DNA of 64,000 nt from Tissierella sp. MB52-C2 (GTDB lineage: Bacteria; Bacillota; Clostridia; Tissierellales; Tissierellaceae), in assembly GCF_030931715.1 (NCBI RefSeq), contig NZ_CP133261.1:1302001-1366000 (forward strand), written 5' to 3'. The notes under the pieces were generated by a model that saw only the letters and a list, made by a program, of their open reading frames with translations, had not been told where the DNA came from and searched no databases. Positions 51,707 to 61,486 of this stretch are shown here, in pieces; the first letter of the stretch is position 1, and every line of letters begins with the position of its first letter. A program made the position numbers and the translations under genes.

Positions 51707-52115
51707 GAGTAGTAAAAAGAATAAAGAGATAAAAAGAGAAAATAGGCAGGACAAAGATAAATATAATTTTATATTATATGTTCCAGAAGTTACTCATGAT
51801 GATTGGAAAATAGTAAATGGAAAGGTACTACTAAACTTTAAAGTTGTAAATCCTATGACTAGATTTGCGGGATTTTTAGCTAAAAAAGAACCTATAAGAG
51901 ATATGCTATTTGATGATATGTGTACTTCTGCTTGGCTTTTAATCGATGGTGAGCGTTCAATATATGAGATAGCAAAAATTCAGTTTAAAATGGGTGATGA
52001 TGATTTTAAAGATGACTTAAGAAGACTTGCAGTATTTATAAAGTATATATCCAAGCAAGGTTGGGTTAAATATAAGAGAGTAAAAAATAGAGAGGAAATA
52101 AAATATTCTTTATAA
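51699..52115 (+). CDS. PqqD-like (RiPP-recognition-element-type) protein
   Basis: 138 residues. The N-terminal 25 are very basic. The middle and C-terminal part resembles a PqqD domain: a strand-rich start (NFKVVNPMTRFAGFLAKKE), then MCTSAWLLIDGERSIYEIAKIQ (the hxxhLDGxxTxxEI-type signature) and a helical DDLRRLAVFIKYISKQGWV. In PqqD proteins this domain binds leader peptides for radical-SAM enzymes, but no radical-SAM gene is visible here. It overlaps the OPT gene by 8 bp. A peptide-binding regulator of the transporter is a guess. The start at 51699 is chosen by ribosome-site spacing. Confidence 0.72.
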   Translation: MHKSSKKNKEIKRENRQDKDKYNFILYVPEVTHDDWKIVNGKVLLNFKVVNPMTRFAGFLAKKEPIRDMLFDDMCTSAWLLIDGERSIYEIAKIQFKMGDDDFKDDLRRLAVFIKYISKQGWVKYKRVKNREEIKYSL

Positions 52116-52168
52116 GAAAGTTCTATTTTTTTATATTTTCGTTTCAAGAATTTTCCGAAATGAGTTTC

Positions 52169-52196
52169 AAAAAAGGCTTCTAAAGAAGCCTTTTTT
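52169..52196 (+). terminator. Terminator of the PepD/OPT/PqqD operon
   Basis: AAAAAAGGCTTC (52169-52180) and GAAGCCTTTTTT (52185-52196) with a 4-nt loop: a perfect intrinsic terminator. Confidence 0.95.
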
Positions 52197-52220
52197 ATAA
52201 ATGGTTTACATAATATGGAA

Positions 52221-52254
52221 AAAAGGTCGAATTTCTAGTGAAATTTGACCTTTT
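52221..52254. terminator. Second terminator-like hairpin
   Basis: AAAAGGTCGAATTTC (52221-52235) pairs with 52240-52254 with one G-U pair. A second hairpin 24 bp after the first, usable in either direction. Confidence 0.8.
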
Positions 52255-52492
52255 CCTTTTCTAAGTATATTATAGCTTAAAAATACCAGATATACAAGAA
52301 AAAGTTTAAAATATTACGAATTATAGAGATTATGTGATATAATACTCTTCTCATATAATAGGGCCATGTATTTATTAATATCATGGACTTTATTTTTTTC
52401 TATATATTATATAGAATTAGTGTACCGTCATTTCACCGCTTAAACGTTCTTTTTATTTACATTTATAATTTTATATTGGAGGTGTAAGTTTT

Positions 52493-54790
52493 ATGCAGGC
52501 TCAAAAACATCCAGCATTTGATGCGGAGAATAGATATTTAGAGGATACTTGTAAATGTATAGACAGTGAGATAGATTATCTTGCAGATGAAGTAGAAAAA
52601 ATGGATGAAGAATTATTAAGACTTAAGAGAGCTGTAGGGGGTAACTATAGCGATGATGTCATTGTAAAAAATACAATTCATGAAGCAAATAAGAGAAAGC
52701 TTAATCAGCTTAGAAGAGCTGAGGATAAACCGTATTTTGGAAGGATTGACTTCAAAGAACCTGGGAAAAGTGAATACGAGACATTTTATGTAGGAAAAAC
52801 AAGTTTAACTAAGAAAGATGATAACAAAATGCTTATTATTGACTGGAGAGCTCCTATGGCAAGCTTATACTATAGTGGTGAAATAGGAGAAGTAATGTAT
52901 AAAGCACCTGATGGGTTGATAATAGGAGATTTGGAGCTTAAAAGACAATACGAAATACAGAAAAAGGAACTAATTAATATCTTCGATAAAGGACTTACTC
53001 CTATGGACGAGTATCTTCAGACAGCATTATGGGAAAAGAAGGATAATAGACTTAAGGATATTGTAAATACCATACAAGGTGAGCAAGATGACATTATAAG
53101 GGCGGATAAAGGAAAAGCTTTGATAGTCCAAGGAGTAGCAGGAAGCGGAAAGACTACAATTGTTTTACACAGGATAGCATACCTTATGTATACTTATCAG
53201 GATATATTTGATGCTGAAAAACTGCTCATCGTAGTACCTAACAATCTTTTCCTAAACTATATCTCTGATGTACTACCAGATTTGGGGGTTGAAGAAATAA
53301 AACAATCTACATTTGAAGATCTTGTGATGTCTTTATTAGATACAGAGTATAAATTGGCAGATATTGAAACTAAGTTTTATCAATTGTTAGACTATCAGAA
53401 TCTATCAGTAGAACACAGAGAGAAACTACAGTTAAGTTCGTTTTTTAAAGGCTCCATGATATTTAAAAGTATAATAGATAGATATATTACGGATTTAGCA
53501 TCTAGTTTAGTTCCTAAAATTGATCTTAAAATAAATGACCTTACTATATACTCATATGATGAAGTGTTGAAAATGTATGAACAAGACTATAAATACCTTC
53601 CTATCGTACCACGTTCAAAAAGAATACAGAAATACATCGAAGTAAATATATCAGATAGAGTTAAAATTATTCAAGATAAAGTAACTAAAAAATGTGATAA
53701 AAAAATAAAAGAGCTGAAAGATTCAGTAGAGGATATAGAGACTGTTAGAGATAAGATTAGACGTGTATATAATAAGAGAGATAGGATCAATAAAGAGTTG
53801 GAAGACTCTATGTATAAGGCTGTAAAGAAGTATTTCGATGAATGGAAAAACCTTGACATCCTAATACTGTATAAAGAATTGCTGTCGGATTCTCAGAACT
53901 TGGGGAAATATAGTAGGGGTGAATTTGATAAAGATATATTGGATTTTATAAGCAATTATTCTAAAAAGATATTTGATGATGGGATGTTGGAAAGAGAGGA
54001 TTTAGCTGCATTGTTATATCTTTATTTGAAGCTTGAAGGACTATCTTCAAAGGGAAAATATAATCATATAATAGTAGATGAAGCACAAGACTACAGTGAG
54101 CTTCAAATGTATATATTAAGACAGCTTAGCAATAATGATTCTTTTACAATAGTGGGTGATATTTCACAAGGAATACATTCATATAAGGGTATAGGGAATT
54201 GGAAGGAATTAATGGAGAACGTATTTATAGGCTGCGATAAGGAGTTATTGAAGTTGAAAAAATGTTATCGTTCTACAATGGAGATAATGAATTTTGCTAA
54301 TCAAGTCATAAAAAAATGGAGAAAAGAGGAAATAACCCTTGCAGAGCCAGTATTAAGATCAGGAGATAAGCCTTTTATTATAAAAAAGAATAGTGACATT
54401 GAGATCATTAGTGATATAATTTTGAGAATAAAGGAGCTTAAAGAAGAGAATCATAAGTCAATTGCTGTAATATGCAAGACTACGGAAGAGAGTACAGTTG
54501 TGTATAAAGCATTGAAGGATGCTATGGGTGATGATATACATTTAATCACTGATAAAGATACTTCTTACGGAGGTGGAATAGTAGTAATTCCCACATATCT
54601 ATCAAAGGGATTAGAATTTGACGCTGTTATAATATATAACTGCTCAGCTGATAATTATATTGATGATGAGCTTCACATAAAATTACTATATGTTTCAATA
54701 ACAAGGCCTTTGCATAAGCTTTTTATATATTATAAAGATAAGCCATCGGTATTGTTAGATATTGATAGTGAACACTTTAGTATCTTATAA
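52493..54790 (+). CDS. helD: HelD-type RNA-polymerase-recycling helicase
   Basis: 765-residue superfamily 1 ATPase of the HelD kind. The N-terminal 200 residues are a helical arm (KHPAFDAENRYLEDTCKCID, then DWRAPMASLYYSGEIGEV, which is highly conserved in HelD). The ATPase has Walker A GVAGSGKT (214-221) and DEAQD (529-533), plus the later motif LLYVSITRPLHKLFI. HelD binds stalled RNA polymerase and pries it off DNA and RNA; some relatives displace rifampicin. Start ATG 52493 has TGGAGG upstream. It stands alone in the genome here. Confidence 0.92.
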   Translation: MQAQKHPAFDAENRYLEDTCKCIDSEIDYLADEVEKMDEELLRLKRAVGGNYSDDVIVKNTIHEANKRKLNQLRRAEDKPYFGRIDFKEPGKSEYETFYVGKTSLTKKDDNKMLIIDWRAPMASLYYSGEIGEVMYKAPDGLIIGDLELKRQYEIQKKELINIFDKGLTPMDEYLQTALWEKKDNRLKDIVNTIQGEQDDIIRADKGKALIVQGVAGSGKTTIVLHRIAYLMYTYQDIFDAEKLLIVVPNNLFLNYISDVLPDLGVEEIKQSTFEDLVMSLLDTEYKLADIETKFYQLLDYQNLSVEHREKLQLSSFFKGSMIFKSIIDRYITDLASSLVPKIDLKINDLTIYSYDEVLKMYEQDYKYLPIVPRSKRIQKYIEVNISDRVKIIQDKVTKKCDKKIKELKDSVEDIETVRDKIRRVYNKRDRINKELEDSMYKAVKKYFDEWKNLDILILYKELLSDSQNLGKYSRGEFDKDILDFISNYSKKIFDDGMLEREDLAALLYLYLKLEGLSSKGKYNHIIVDEAQDYSELQMYILRQLSNNDSFTIVGDISQGIHSYKGIGNWKELMENVFIGCDKELLKLKKCYRSTMEIMNFANQVIKKWRKEEITLAEPVLRSGDKPFIIKKNSDIEIISDIILRIKELKEENHKSIAVICKTTEESTVVYKALKDAMGDDIHLITDKDTSYGGGIVVIPTYLSKGLEFDAVIIYNCSADNYIDDELHIKLLYVSITRPLHKLFIYYKDKPSVLLDIDSEHFSIL

Positions 54791-54955
54791 AAGTTTGAGC
54801 GTTGATTTATGCTTAATAATGGATTTAATTCTTCAGGGGAATATGTTTAAGGTACATTTTGGGAATTGAGATTTGATGAAGTAAAAAAAGCGCAAATGTT
54901 TAAAGCTAGATAAGATTGTCTAGAGTTAGAAAGTTAATACAGGAGGGTTTGCAGA

Positions 54956-55501
54956 ATGGGTAATTCATGGAGCGGATTGAGACGGGAATTAGAAAATGAT
55001 TATATATGTGAATCCTTAAAAGGGAGAGTACAGTATTTTTTAACTCATTACCGTAAGGCTCATGATGATTATGGAAGAGTGGCTGTAAGAGTTGATGGTG
55101 AGGAAGTTTTAATGGGGAATCCCTTTGATTATTATGTAAAAGGTTATATCCATAAGGAAAGAGCTTTAAAAAGAGAAATGGAAGTTTCACCAAGAGAATG
55201 GACAGGAAAAGAAACTTTGTATGATGAGGAAAATAGAAAAGTTGAAGACATGATAAATGAAATGGCGAATAATGATGGCTTTTTTGAGATTTATCATATT
55301 ACCGATGCCATTAGGGAATATAAAAATTCGGATATAAAACAAAGCATTACTTCTTCCAATCCTGTGATACGAATGTTTGCCATTATGCACAGGAGATTAG
55401 GAAAACGTACTCTTATAAATATGATATCAGAAATTGATAATCAGCCTGAATGGCTGCAATTCTTTTATAAATTAAGGCTTGAGGCTGAGGATTTGTTATA
55501 A
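54956..55501 (+). CDS. Small soluble protein, possibly the SF0329 family
   Basis: 181-residue charged protein. The N-terminal SWSGLRRELENDYICESLKG, then RVQYFLTHYRKAHDDYGRVA and VRVDGEEV, followed by helical acidic segments to the end. This pattern resembles proteins labelled SF0329 family in databases; the assignment is from memory and not firm. No signal, membrane helix or catalytic signature is seen. AGGAGGG ribosome site. Its right side is bounded by IS3 debris. Confidence 0.65.
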   Translation: MGNSWSGLRRELENDYICESLKGRVQYFLTHYRKAHDDYGRVAVRVDGEEVLMGNPFDYYVKGYIHKERALKREMEVSPREWTGKETLYDEENRKVEDMINEMANNDGFFEIYHITDAIREYKNSDIKQSITSSNPVIRMFAIMHRRLGKRTLINMISEIDNQPEWLQFFYKLRLEAEDLL

Positions 55502-55595
55502 TTAATTTATGAAATTTTGTTACTTAATAGAAAAATAAAGGAAGACGATGAAGGCTAAAAGAGGCGAAATATTCGGTCATATTATGACTGTGAAG

Positions 55596-55659
55596 TGCAC
55601 CCTGTCAAGTAGACAATATAAATAAATAAAATATTGGACTGGACCCGATTAGGTAGACA
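55596..55659. repeat. Two directly repeated IS3-type end sequences
   Basis: TGCACCCTGTCAAGTAGACA (55596-55615) and TGGACCCGATTAGGTAGACA (55640-55659) are similar and point the same way, 24 nt apart. Both end in AGTAGACA or GGTAGACA, like the terminal repeats of IS3-family elements. Two ends of the same polarity suggest nested or successive insertions. The transposase debris follows directly. Confidence 0.6.
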
Positions 55660-55692
55660 CGACAAATAGTCTATTTAGTCAGGTTCAGTTTT

Positions 55693-56090
55693 TCATATTC
55701 TATATTCTACAGGGGTAAGGTAATTTAATGAGCCATGAATCCTGTGGTTATTGTACAAGCTTACATAATCAGATAATAAATATTCAAGCTCCTCAAAGTT
55801 TAGAAACATTTTATTGGATGCCAAACTATGTTTTTTCATAATGCTGCCAATTATTCTCCTAGAAACTTGATATCTTTTTTTATCTAGTTCCATAGTTATT
55901 TCTACTATTTTTAATATTTTGCACATGACACTAATACTGTATTTATCTTTATTAGCTTTTATAATAGCTACCATCCTAGTATCAGTGTCGCCTGCTTCAT
56001 GTGGCATTAGGGTATAAAATATCATTTTTTATTTTAAGCTGTTGATTTTCTTTCCCAAGTTTTATTAACTCTTATTCCTTATTATATATT
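55693..56090 (-). pseudogene. IS3-family transposase remnant
   Basis: On the minus strand the frame begins in a coiled-coil ELIKLGKENQQLK, the end of an IS3 OrfA, and then has the OrfB-like VSRRIIGSIMKKHSLASNKM followed by SDYVSLYNNHRIHGSLNYLTPVEYRI, the last part of the DDE transposase. The catalytic DDE core in between is missing. It is therefore an internally deleted element that cannot transpose on its own. End repeats lie beside it at 55596-55659. Confidence 0.82.
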
Positions 56091-56140
56091 CGTACTTAGT
56101 TGGTGTCATATAATTAATTGATGAGTAAATTATCATTATA

Positions 56141-56482
56141 TTATACTAATGGATCTTCTATTAAAGAAGAAAATACAAACATATGACTATGCTCGTCATC
56201 TACTGAAGCTCTTACACTTACAAAGTGAATATGTTTACCTTCGCCTACTGGAATACCAGGACCCGATATCCCTTCAATGTGATGATAGTGCTTAGAGAAA
56301 AAATCAGTATTAGTAAACAACTCATGAAGGTGATTGCCACCAGGCAATGAAATAGCCATTCCAGAAACAGCTGCAAAACGATGGTTGTGTCTATCCTCAC
56401 ATTCCTCTGTCATTTTAGTATTGCCTATAATCTCGTGAATGTGTGTCTGTCTAAAGTTATTATAATTATCATTATAGTACAT
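56141..56482 (-). CDS. YmaF-family histidine-rich protein
   Basis: 113-residue YmaF-family protein of unknown function. The family shows regularly spaced histidines in a repeat-like pattern, seen here as QTHIHEIIG, DRHNHRFAAVSG, GGNHLHELFTNTDFF, KHYHHIEG, GKHIHFVSV and DEHSHMFVF. The histidine pairs suggest metal binding. No signal sequence; presumably cytoplasmic or coat-associated, since related proteins occur in spore-formers. Complete length. It lies beside the IS remnant and is divergent from the cytolysin gene. Confidence 0.82.
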   Translation of the reverse strand: MYYNDNYNNFRQTHIHEIIGNTKMTEECEDRHNHRFAAVSGMAISLPGGNHLHELFTNTDFFSKHYHHIEGISGPGIPVGEGKHIHFVSVRASVDDEHSHMFVFSSLIEDPLV

Positions 56483-56630
56483 TATTTCGTATCTTATCTT
56501 TATTTAACTACTATTTATCAATTTTAAAGATTTTAAAGGGATTTAAAGTAAAGTTTGTAGCTTGTAAATTTTACGATTATCGGTAAAAGGGGGACTAAAT
56601 ATCTATTTTTAGTATTTCTATCTAGTTATG

Positions 56631-56660
56631 TTGACTTGTATTAATGAGACATCGTATAAT
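56631..56660 (+). promoter_or_regulatory. Promoter of the cytolysin gene
   Basis: TTGACT (56631-56636), 18-bp spacer, TATAAT (56655-56660), giving a leader of about 120 nt before the start codon. Confidence 0.75.
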
Positions 56661-56785
56661 ATCGATATAAAGTAAGGAAAGAAGTTGTTTAAATGTATTG
56701 AAAAGAATATATTTCGAATATAGGTTTTAAATGAAATAATGTCTTTTGATCTAAGCAGAAAAACATAAAATTTAGGGGGATCAAT

Positions 56786-58315
56786 ATGGAAAAAAAATCA
56801 ATAAAAACAAAAAGACTTTTAATTTGTTTGTTGGCTAGTCTATGTATAATTCAACAACCTTTGTCTATATTAGCAGAAGAAGTACAATCGTCTATAGGTA
56901 TACAAACAGATGATATTAATGATATTGATGAAGGAGTTTTCAATTTAAACTATAATAAAAATGAGGTTCTTGCATCAGAAGGAGACACAATTGAAAGTTT
57001 TATACCAAGAGAAGGTAATTTGATAAAAGATAAGTTTATTGTAGTGGAACGTACTAAAAAAACTCTTAACACAACGCCAGTGGATATATCCATAATAGAT
57101 TCAATGACAGATAGGACATACCCAGGAGCATTACAGCTGGCAAATAGGGATTTCATCGATAATCAGCCTAATTTATTAGCATGCAAAAGAAAGCCAATAA
57201 ACATTAGCATTGATCTTCCAGGTATGAAGTCTGAAAATACAGTAAACGTACAGAATCCAACATATGGTAATATAAATGGTGCAATAGATGATTTGATAGC
57301 TAACTGGAGTGAAAAATATTCACCTACACATACACTACCTGCTAGAATCCAATATTCAGAATCAATGGTCTATAGCAAATCTCAAATATCTTCAGTTCTT
57401 AATGCTAACACTAAAGTTATTACTGATTCACTTGGAATTGATTTTGATGCTATTTCAAACGGAGAAAAAAAAGTTATGGTTGCTGCATATAAACAGATAT
57501 TCTATACGGTAAGCGCAGAAACCCCTAACAATCCATCAGACCTCTTTGATAATAGCGTTACTTTTAGAGAATTAACTCGTAAAGGGGTAAGTGACCAAAC
57601 TCCACCAATAATGGTTTCAAATGTGGCATATGGTAGAACTATTTATGTAAAGTTAGAGACAACATCTAAGAGTAACGACGTACAAGCTGCATTTAAAGCA
57701 TTGCTTAGTGATGCTAGTATAAATGCCAAATCAAAATATAAAGATATATTTGAAGAAAGCTCATTTACTGCAGTTGTATTGGGTGGTGACTCAAAAGAGC
57801 ATAATAAAATAATTACAAAAGATTTTGATCAAATAAGAAATGTAATTAAAGATAATTCAGAGTGGAGTCCTAGAAATCCAGCATATCCAATTTCATATAC
57901 AAGTATTTTCCTAAAAGATAATTCAGTAGCAGCTGTTCATAATAAAACAGACTATGTTGAAACTAGATCTACCGAATATTCTAGTGGAAAAATAAACATA
58001 GACCATCGTGGTGCTTATGTAGCACAATTTAATATTTCATGGGATGAACTTTCATATGATGAAGATGGTAATGAAATTCTAAATCATAAAACATGGGATG
58101 GAAATTGGGCAGATAGAACAGCACGTTTTGTTTCAGTAATTTATCTACCAGCTAATTCAACGAATATAAGAATTTATGTAAGGGAATGTACAGGACTAGC
58201 ATGGGAATGGTGGAGAACAGTTATTGATGAATACAATGTTCCTTTAACAAAAGAAATTAATGTTTCGATTGGAGGAACAACACTAAGTCCAACAGGCAGT
58301 ATTAGTCATAAGTAA
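56786..58315 (+). CDS. Cholesterol-dependent (thiol-activated) pore-forming cytolysin
   Basis: 509-residue secreted CDC, related to perfringolysin O, alveolysin and streptolysin O. Signal peptide about residues 1-30 (basic [10 protein letters not shown], hydrophobic segment, cleavage after LSILA). Residues 467-477 are exactly [11 protein letters not shown], the tryptophan-rich undecapeptide that couples cholesterol binding to pore formation, with its single Cys. The cholesterol-recognition Thr499-Leu500 pair is present in GGTTLSP. Other family blocks: [20 protein letters not shown] and [10 protein letters not shown]. The length equals the family, with no interruption, so it is probably active. 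It would kill eukaryotic cells by forming large pores in cholesterol-containing membranes. A two-component system follows. Confidence 0.97.
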   Translation: MEKKSIKTKRLLICLLASLCIIQQPLSILAEEVQSSIGIQTDDINDIDEGVFNLNYNKNEVLASEGDTIESFIPREGNLIKDKFIVVERTKKTLNTTPVDISIIDSMTDRTYPGALQLANRDFIDNQPNLLACKRKPINISIDLPGMKSENTVNVQNPTYGNINGAIDDLIANWSEKYSPTHTLPARIQYSESMVYSKSQISSVLNANTKVITDSLGIDFDAISNGEKKVMVAAYKQIFYTVSAETPNNPSDLFDNSVTFRELTRKGVSDQTPPIMVSNVAYGRTIYVKLETTSKSNDVQAAFKALLSDASINAKSKYKDIFEESSFTAVVLGGDSKEHNKIITKDFDQIRNVIKDNSEWSPRNPAYPISYTSIFLKDNSVAAVHNKTDYVETRSTEYSSGKINIDHRGAYVAQFNISWDELSYDEDGNEILNHKTWDGNWADRTARFVSVIYLPANSTNIRIYVRECTGLAWEWWRTVIDEYNVPLTKEINVSIGGTTLSPTGSISHK

Positions 58316-58460
58316 CTGTTAGTTGGGCTACATATATTTATTATATCTTCCTAACTTATCATTATTTGCCTTAAGTATGTTGGAAGTATAGAATTGATGA
58401 AGAAAAAAATAGGTTGAAATACTTAAGTTAAGATATTTTAATTGAACATGTAATACGTTT

Positions 58461-58494
58461 AAATTCCCTCAAGTTTAATTTGAGGGAATTTTTG
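58461..58494 (+). terminator. Terminator after the cytolysin
   Basis: AAATTCCCTCAA (58461-58472) pairs with TTGAGGGAATTT (58480-58491), followed by Ts. The same core occurs at 43891-43934. Confidence 0.88.
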
Positions 58495-58703
58495 ATAGAT
58501 TTTTTTATAAGTTTACTCATTTATAAAATTTTATATAAGAATTATGATGGAACAGGTGGATTGTACTTGGAGAGGTATGAAATTAGCAAAACATAAATTT
58601 ATTTGATAAGATGCATATGGTATAATAGACGATCCATATTATTTGAAAAAAGGATTAAGGTATTATATAATAACATGGAAAATAATATAAATAAGGTGAT
58701 TAG

Positions 58704-59393
58704 ATGGTAACGCATAATATATTAGTTGTAGATGATAATGTGGAGATATTGGAAGTCCTTGAGATATACTTAAAAGAAGCTGGATATAATGTTTACAAAG
58801 CAAAGGATGGTCTCCAAGCCATTGAAGTCCTAAGACTTTACAAGATACATCTCATTCTTATGGATATTATGATGCCAAAGTTAGATGGCATCAAAACTAC
58901 ATTACATATTAGGGAGAATAACAATATTCCAATTATTCTTTTATCTGCTAAGAGTCAAGAATATGATAAGATAGAGGGACTAGAAGTTGGGGCTGATGAT
59001 TATATAACTAAGCCTTTCAGTCCTCCTGAATTGTTAGCAAGAGTAAAGGCACAGTTGCGAAGATATACAAAATTAAATACTGGAACGTTAAACCAAAGTC
59101 AGATTGATATAAGAGGATTGACAATAAATCAAAAGAATAAGACGGTGGAGGTTAATGATGAATCAATTAAACTCACGCCTACAGAATATAAAATTTTATT
59201 ACTATTAGCAAAAAACAAGGGAACAGTATTATCATTGCAAACCATATATGAATCAGTATGGAGACAACCATTTTTAGATTCAGAGAGTACCGTCATGTTT
59301 CATATTAGTAAACTAAGAGAAAAGATAGAGATAGATCCTAAAAAACCTATGTATTTGAAAGTTGTGTGGGGTCATGGATATATGATTGAATGA
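58704..59393 (+). CDS. OmpR-family response regulator
   Basis: 229 residues. The receiver domain carries the phosphoacceptor Asp54 in LILMDIMMPKLDG and the conserved Lys in YITKPFSPPELLARV; the C-terminal winged helix has IKLTPTEYKILLLLAKNKG and the recognition segment ESTVMFHISKLREKIE. It binds DNA as a dimer when phosphorylated. AAGGTG is the ribosome site. Its stop overlaps an ATG of the kinase frame (ATGA). The adjacent cytolysin and sugar-importer genes are candidate targets. Confidence 0.94.
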   Translation: MVTHNILVVDDNVEILEVLEIYLKEAGYNVYKAKDGLQAIEVLRLYKIHLILMDIMMPKLDGIKTTLHIRENNNIPIILLSAKSQEYDKIEGLEVGADDYITKPFSPPELLARVKAQLRRYTKLNTGTLNQSQIDIRGLTINQKNKTVEVNDESIKLTPTEYKILLLLAKNKGTVLSLQTIYESVWRQPFLDSESTVMFHISKLREKIEIDPKKPMYLKVVWGHGYMIE

Positions 59394-59404
59394 GAGGGAA
59401 TCTT

Positions 59405-61342
59405 ATGAAAAATAAAAATAATAGAATATATAGAATTATATCTTTTATCTCCATTTTACTCATAAGTATAAGTATGGTATCCTCTATTGGGATTTGGAAA
59501 AATAGGAGTTTCTTTTTTGATGGTTATATTTATAGTAATTATCTAAATTCTAGTGTTAGAGAGTATTGTTCTGAAGTATATAGATTTATAACGGGAGATA
59601 TGTCTGATAAAGAGAAAGAATCATTTCAAGTAGAAAATCAAGGAGCATATTATTATATTATAGATGATAATACAAAAGAAATCTTTACTAATCTTCCAGA
59701 ATATACTAATTATATTGAATTTTCTTCCCAGCCTAATATTATATCTTTTGAATATAATGACAATCAAAAGTTGTTCTTAAAAAATGTAGAAGAGTTTAAA
59801 TTATCGATTGTTGAATCAGACTATATAGTAGACATTGATCCAGAGCATAGGAATTTTTCAGGATTCGTATTTATTGATAAAAATAATGAATTTGCTTCAG
59901 GTATTCTTCGATATACAATTGAAATAGGATTTAAACAGCAAAAAATACTATATTTAGAGATTAAAATTGCAGTAATTTCTCTTTTAGTTGGAGTTACATT
60001 ATATCTTATATCATATAAAAAAATGATTAGAACTTTAAATGAAGTAATGAATGTAATACCAATAGATGTAAGATTAGGAGCTCCTATATTGGCTCTTATT
60101 CTTTTGGTTTTTCTATTTAGGACCTATTTATATACAATAGGACTTTTTTCACAATTATTGAGTCGTATTATTCTATATGTCATTTTTGTTATATTGATAT
60201 TCATCATGTTAACTGGTTCCATATTGTTGATAATAAAAGTAGATGAGTATAAAAGGGATAATATGAAATTTAATCAGGAGTGGGAAAATAGGCTCACCCA
60301 AAATATACCTTCATGGATTATCGGATTGATTTTGCAGCTTATTTGGTACTTTTTTACATTATCCTTCTTTGCTCCAGGGAGGTCTACGATATACGATTAC
60401 ATCTCAATGATCAGAACTAAGTGGGTTATAGTTGTTGTACATAATTTGATTATTTTAATATTTTTCATCTTAATTCGTCAAATTATAATAAACAAAAGAA
60501 TATACGCAAGAGAAGTTATAAGCATTACACAAGAAATAGCGAATGGTGATTTGGAGCAAAGTATCCCAATTGTTGGAAACGATGGCTATGCTAAAATTGC
60601 TCATAATATTAATGAAATAAAAGAAAATTATATTCATGCACTTGAAGAGCAGAAAAAAAGTGAAAGATTAAAGTATGAGTTGGTAACTAATATTTCACAC
60701 GATTTAAAAACACCTATAACGTCTATTATAAACTATATCGAATTAGTTAAGAAAAAAGGAGTATCAAATGAAATAGAAAAATATATTCTTAATGCTGATA
60801 TGAATGCAAAACGGCTTAATATTTTAATTGAAGATTTGTTCGAACTATCAAGAATAGAAAGCGGTAACATTCAGTTGGATATTTCAAAGGTTGATATTGT
60901 GTTGATGATTAAGCAAATAGGTTATGAATATACAGAGAGAATGAAGGAAGCGAAGCTTGAGTTGGTTGTAGAAACCACAAGCAAGCAAATATTATGGTCT
61001 TGTGATAGTCTTAAAATGTGGAGAGTATTTGATAATATTATAATCAATGCAGTCAAATATTCTTTACCAAATACAAGGATATATGTAGCAATTACAGAAA
61101 ATATAAAAGAGAGACAGCTTACTGTCAGTATAAAAAATATATCTTCTTACAGAATGGAGTTTGAAACTGATGAATTATTTTTACGGTTTAAAAGAGCTGA
61201 TAGTTCAAGAAGCTCTGAGGGTTCAGGGTTGGGGCTTGCTATAGCAAAGAGCATTATAGAGTTCCATCATGGCAGTATCAATATTGAGACAGAAGGTGAT
61301 ATGTTTAAAGTTATTATTCAACTAAATGATATATCTTTATAG
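59405..61342 (+). CDS. Sensor histidine kinase with extracytoplasmic domain and membrane core
   Basis: 645-residue kinase. An N-terminal helix (about 10-30), an extracellular domain of about 150 residues, then a membrane core of six or seven helices (about residues 180-355) and a HAMP-like linker. HisKA motif NISHDLKTPITSI with phospho-His432, HATPase with NAVKYS, and GSGLGLAIAKSI. The start is ATG 59405 with GAGAGGG 6 nt upstream; ATG 59390 overlaps the regulator stop but lacks a site. It pairs with the preceding response regulator. The ligand is unknown; no homology to VirS-type cytolysin sensors is apparent. Confidence 0.9.
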   Translation: MKNKNNRIYRIISFISILLISISMVSSIGIWKNRSFFFDGYIYSNYLNSSVREYCSEVYRFITGDMSDKEKESFQVENQGAYYYIIDDNTKEIFTNLPEYTNYIEFSSQPNIISFEYNDNQKLFLKNVEEFKLSIVESDYIVDIDPEHRNFSGFVFIDKNNEFASGILRYTIEIGFKQQKILYLEIKIAVISLLVGVTLYLISYKKMIRTLNEVMNVIPIDVRLGAPILALILLVFLFRTYLYTIGLFSQLLSRIILYVIFVILIFIMLTGSILLIIKVDEYKRDNMKFNQEWENRLTQNIPSWIIGLILQLIWYFFTLSFFAPGRSTIYDYISMIRTKWVIVVVHNLIILIFFILIRQIIINKRIYAREVISITQEIANGDLEQSIPIVGNDGYAKIAHNINEIKENYIHALEEQKKSERLKYELVTNISHDLKTPITSIINYIELVKKKGVSNEIEKYILNADMNAKRLNILIEDLFELSRIESGNIQLDISKVDIVLMIKQIGYEYTERMKEAKLELVVETTSKQILWSCDSLKMWRVFDNIIINAVKYSLPNTRIYVAITENIKERQLTVSIKNISSYRMEFETDELFLRFKRADSSRSSEGSGLGLAIAKSIIEFHHGSINIETEGDMFKVIIQLNDISL

Positions 61343-61345
61343 TAG

Positions 61346-61383
61346 AAAAAGCGTATTATAGTTAATCTATATTACGCTTTTTT
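61346..61383 (+). terminator. Terminator after the two-component genes
   Basis: AAAAAGCGTA (61346-61355) pairs with TACGCTTTTT (61373-61382), extended by ATAT/ATAT pairs in the loop. Confidence 0.88.
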
Positions 61384-61486
61384 GCATAGTTCAGCAAATC
61401 CTAAGCAAATCCTAAGAAATTTTATTAGCTTCTTCCTATATAATCTATTATGTAAATAAATTCTAATTAGAAAAGGAGAGATGATA

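Noticed and set aside
51699-52115. PqqD-like gene as part of a RiPP biosynthetic cluster
   Set aside because: No radical-SAM, precursor-peptide or maturation gene is visible within the flanking 10 kb.
56141-56482. Histidine-rich gene as a metallothionein-like or CRISPR-associated protein
   Set aside because: The spacing of the histidine motifs matches the YmaF family throughout its length.
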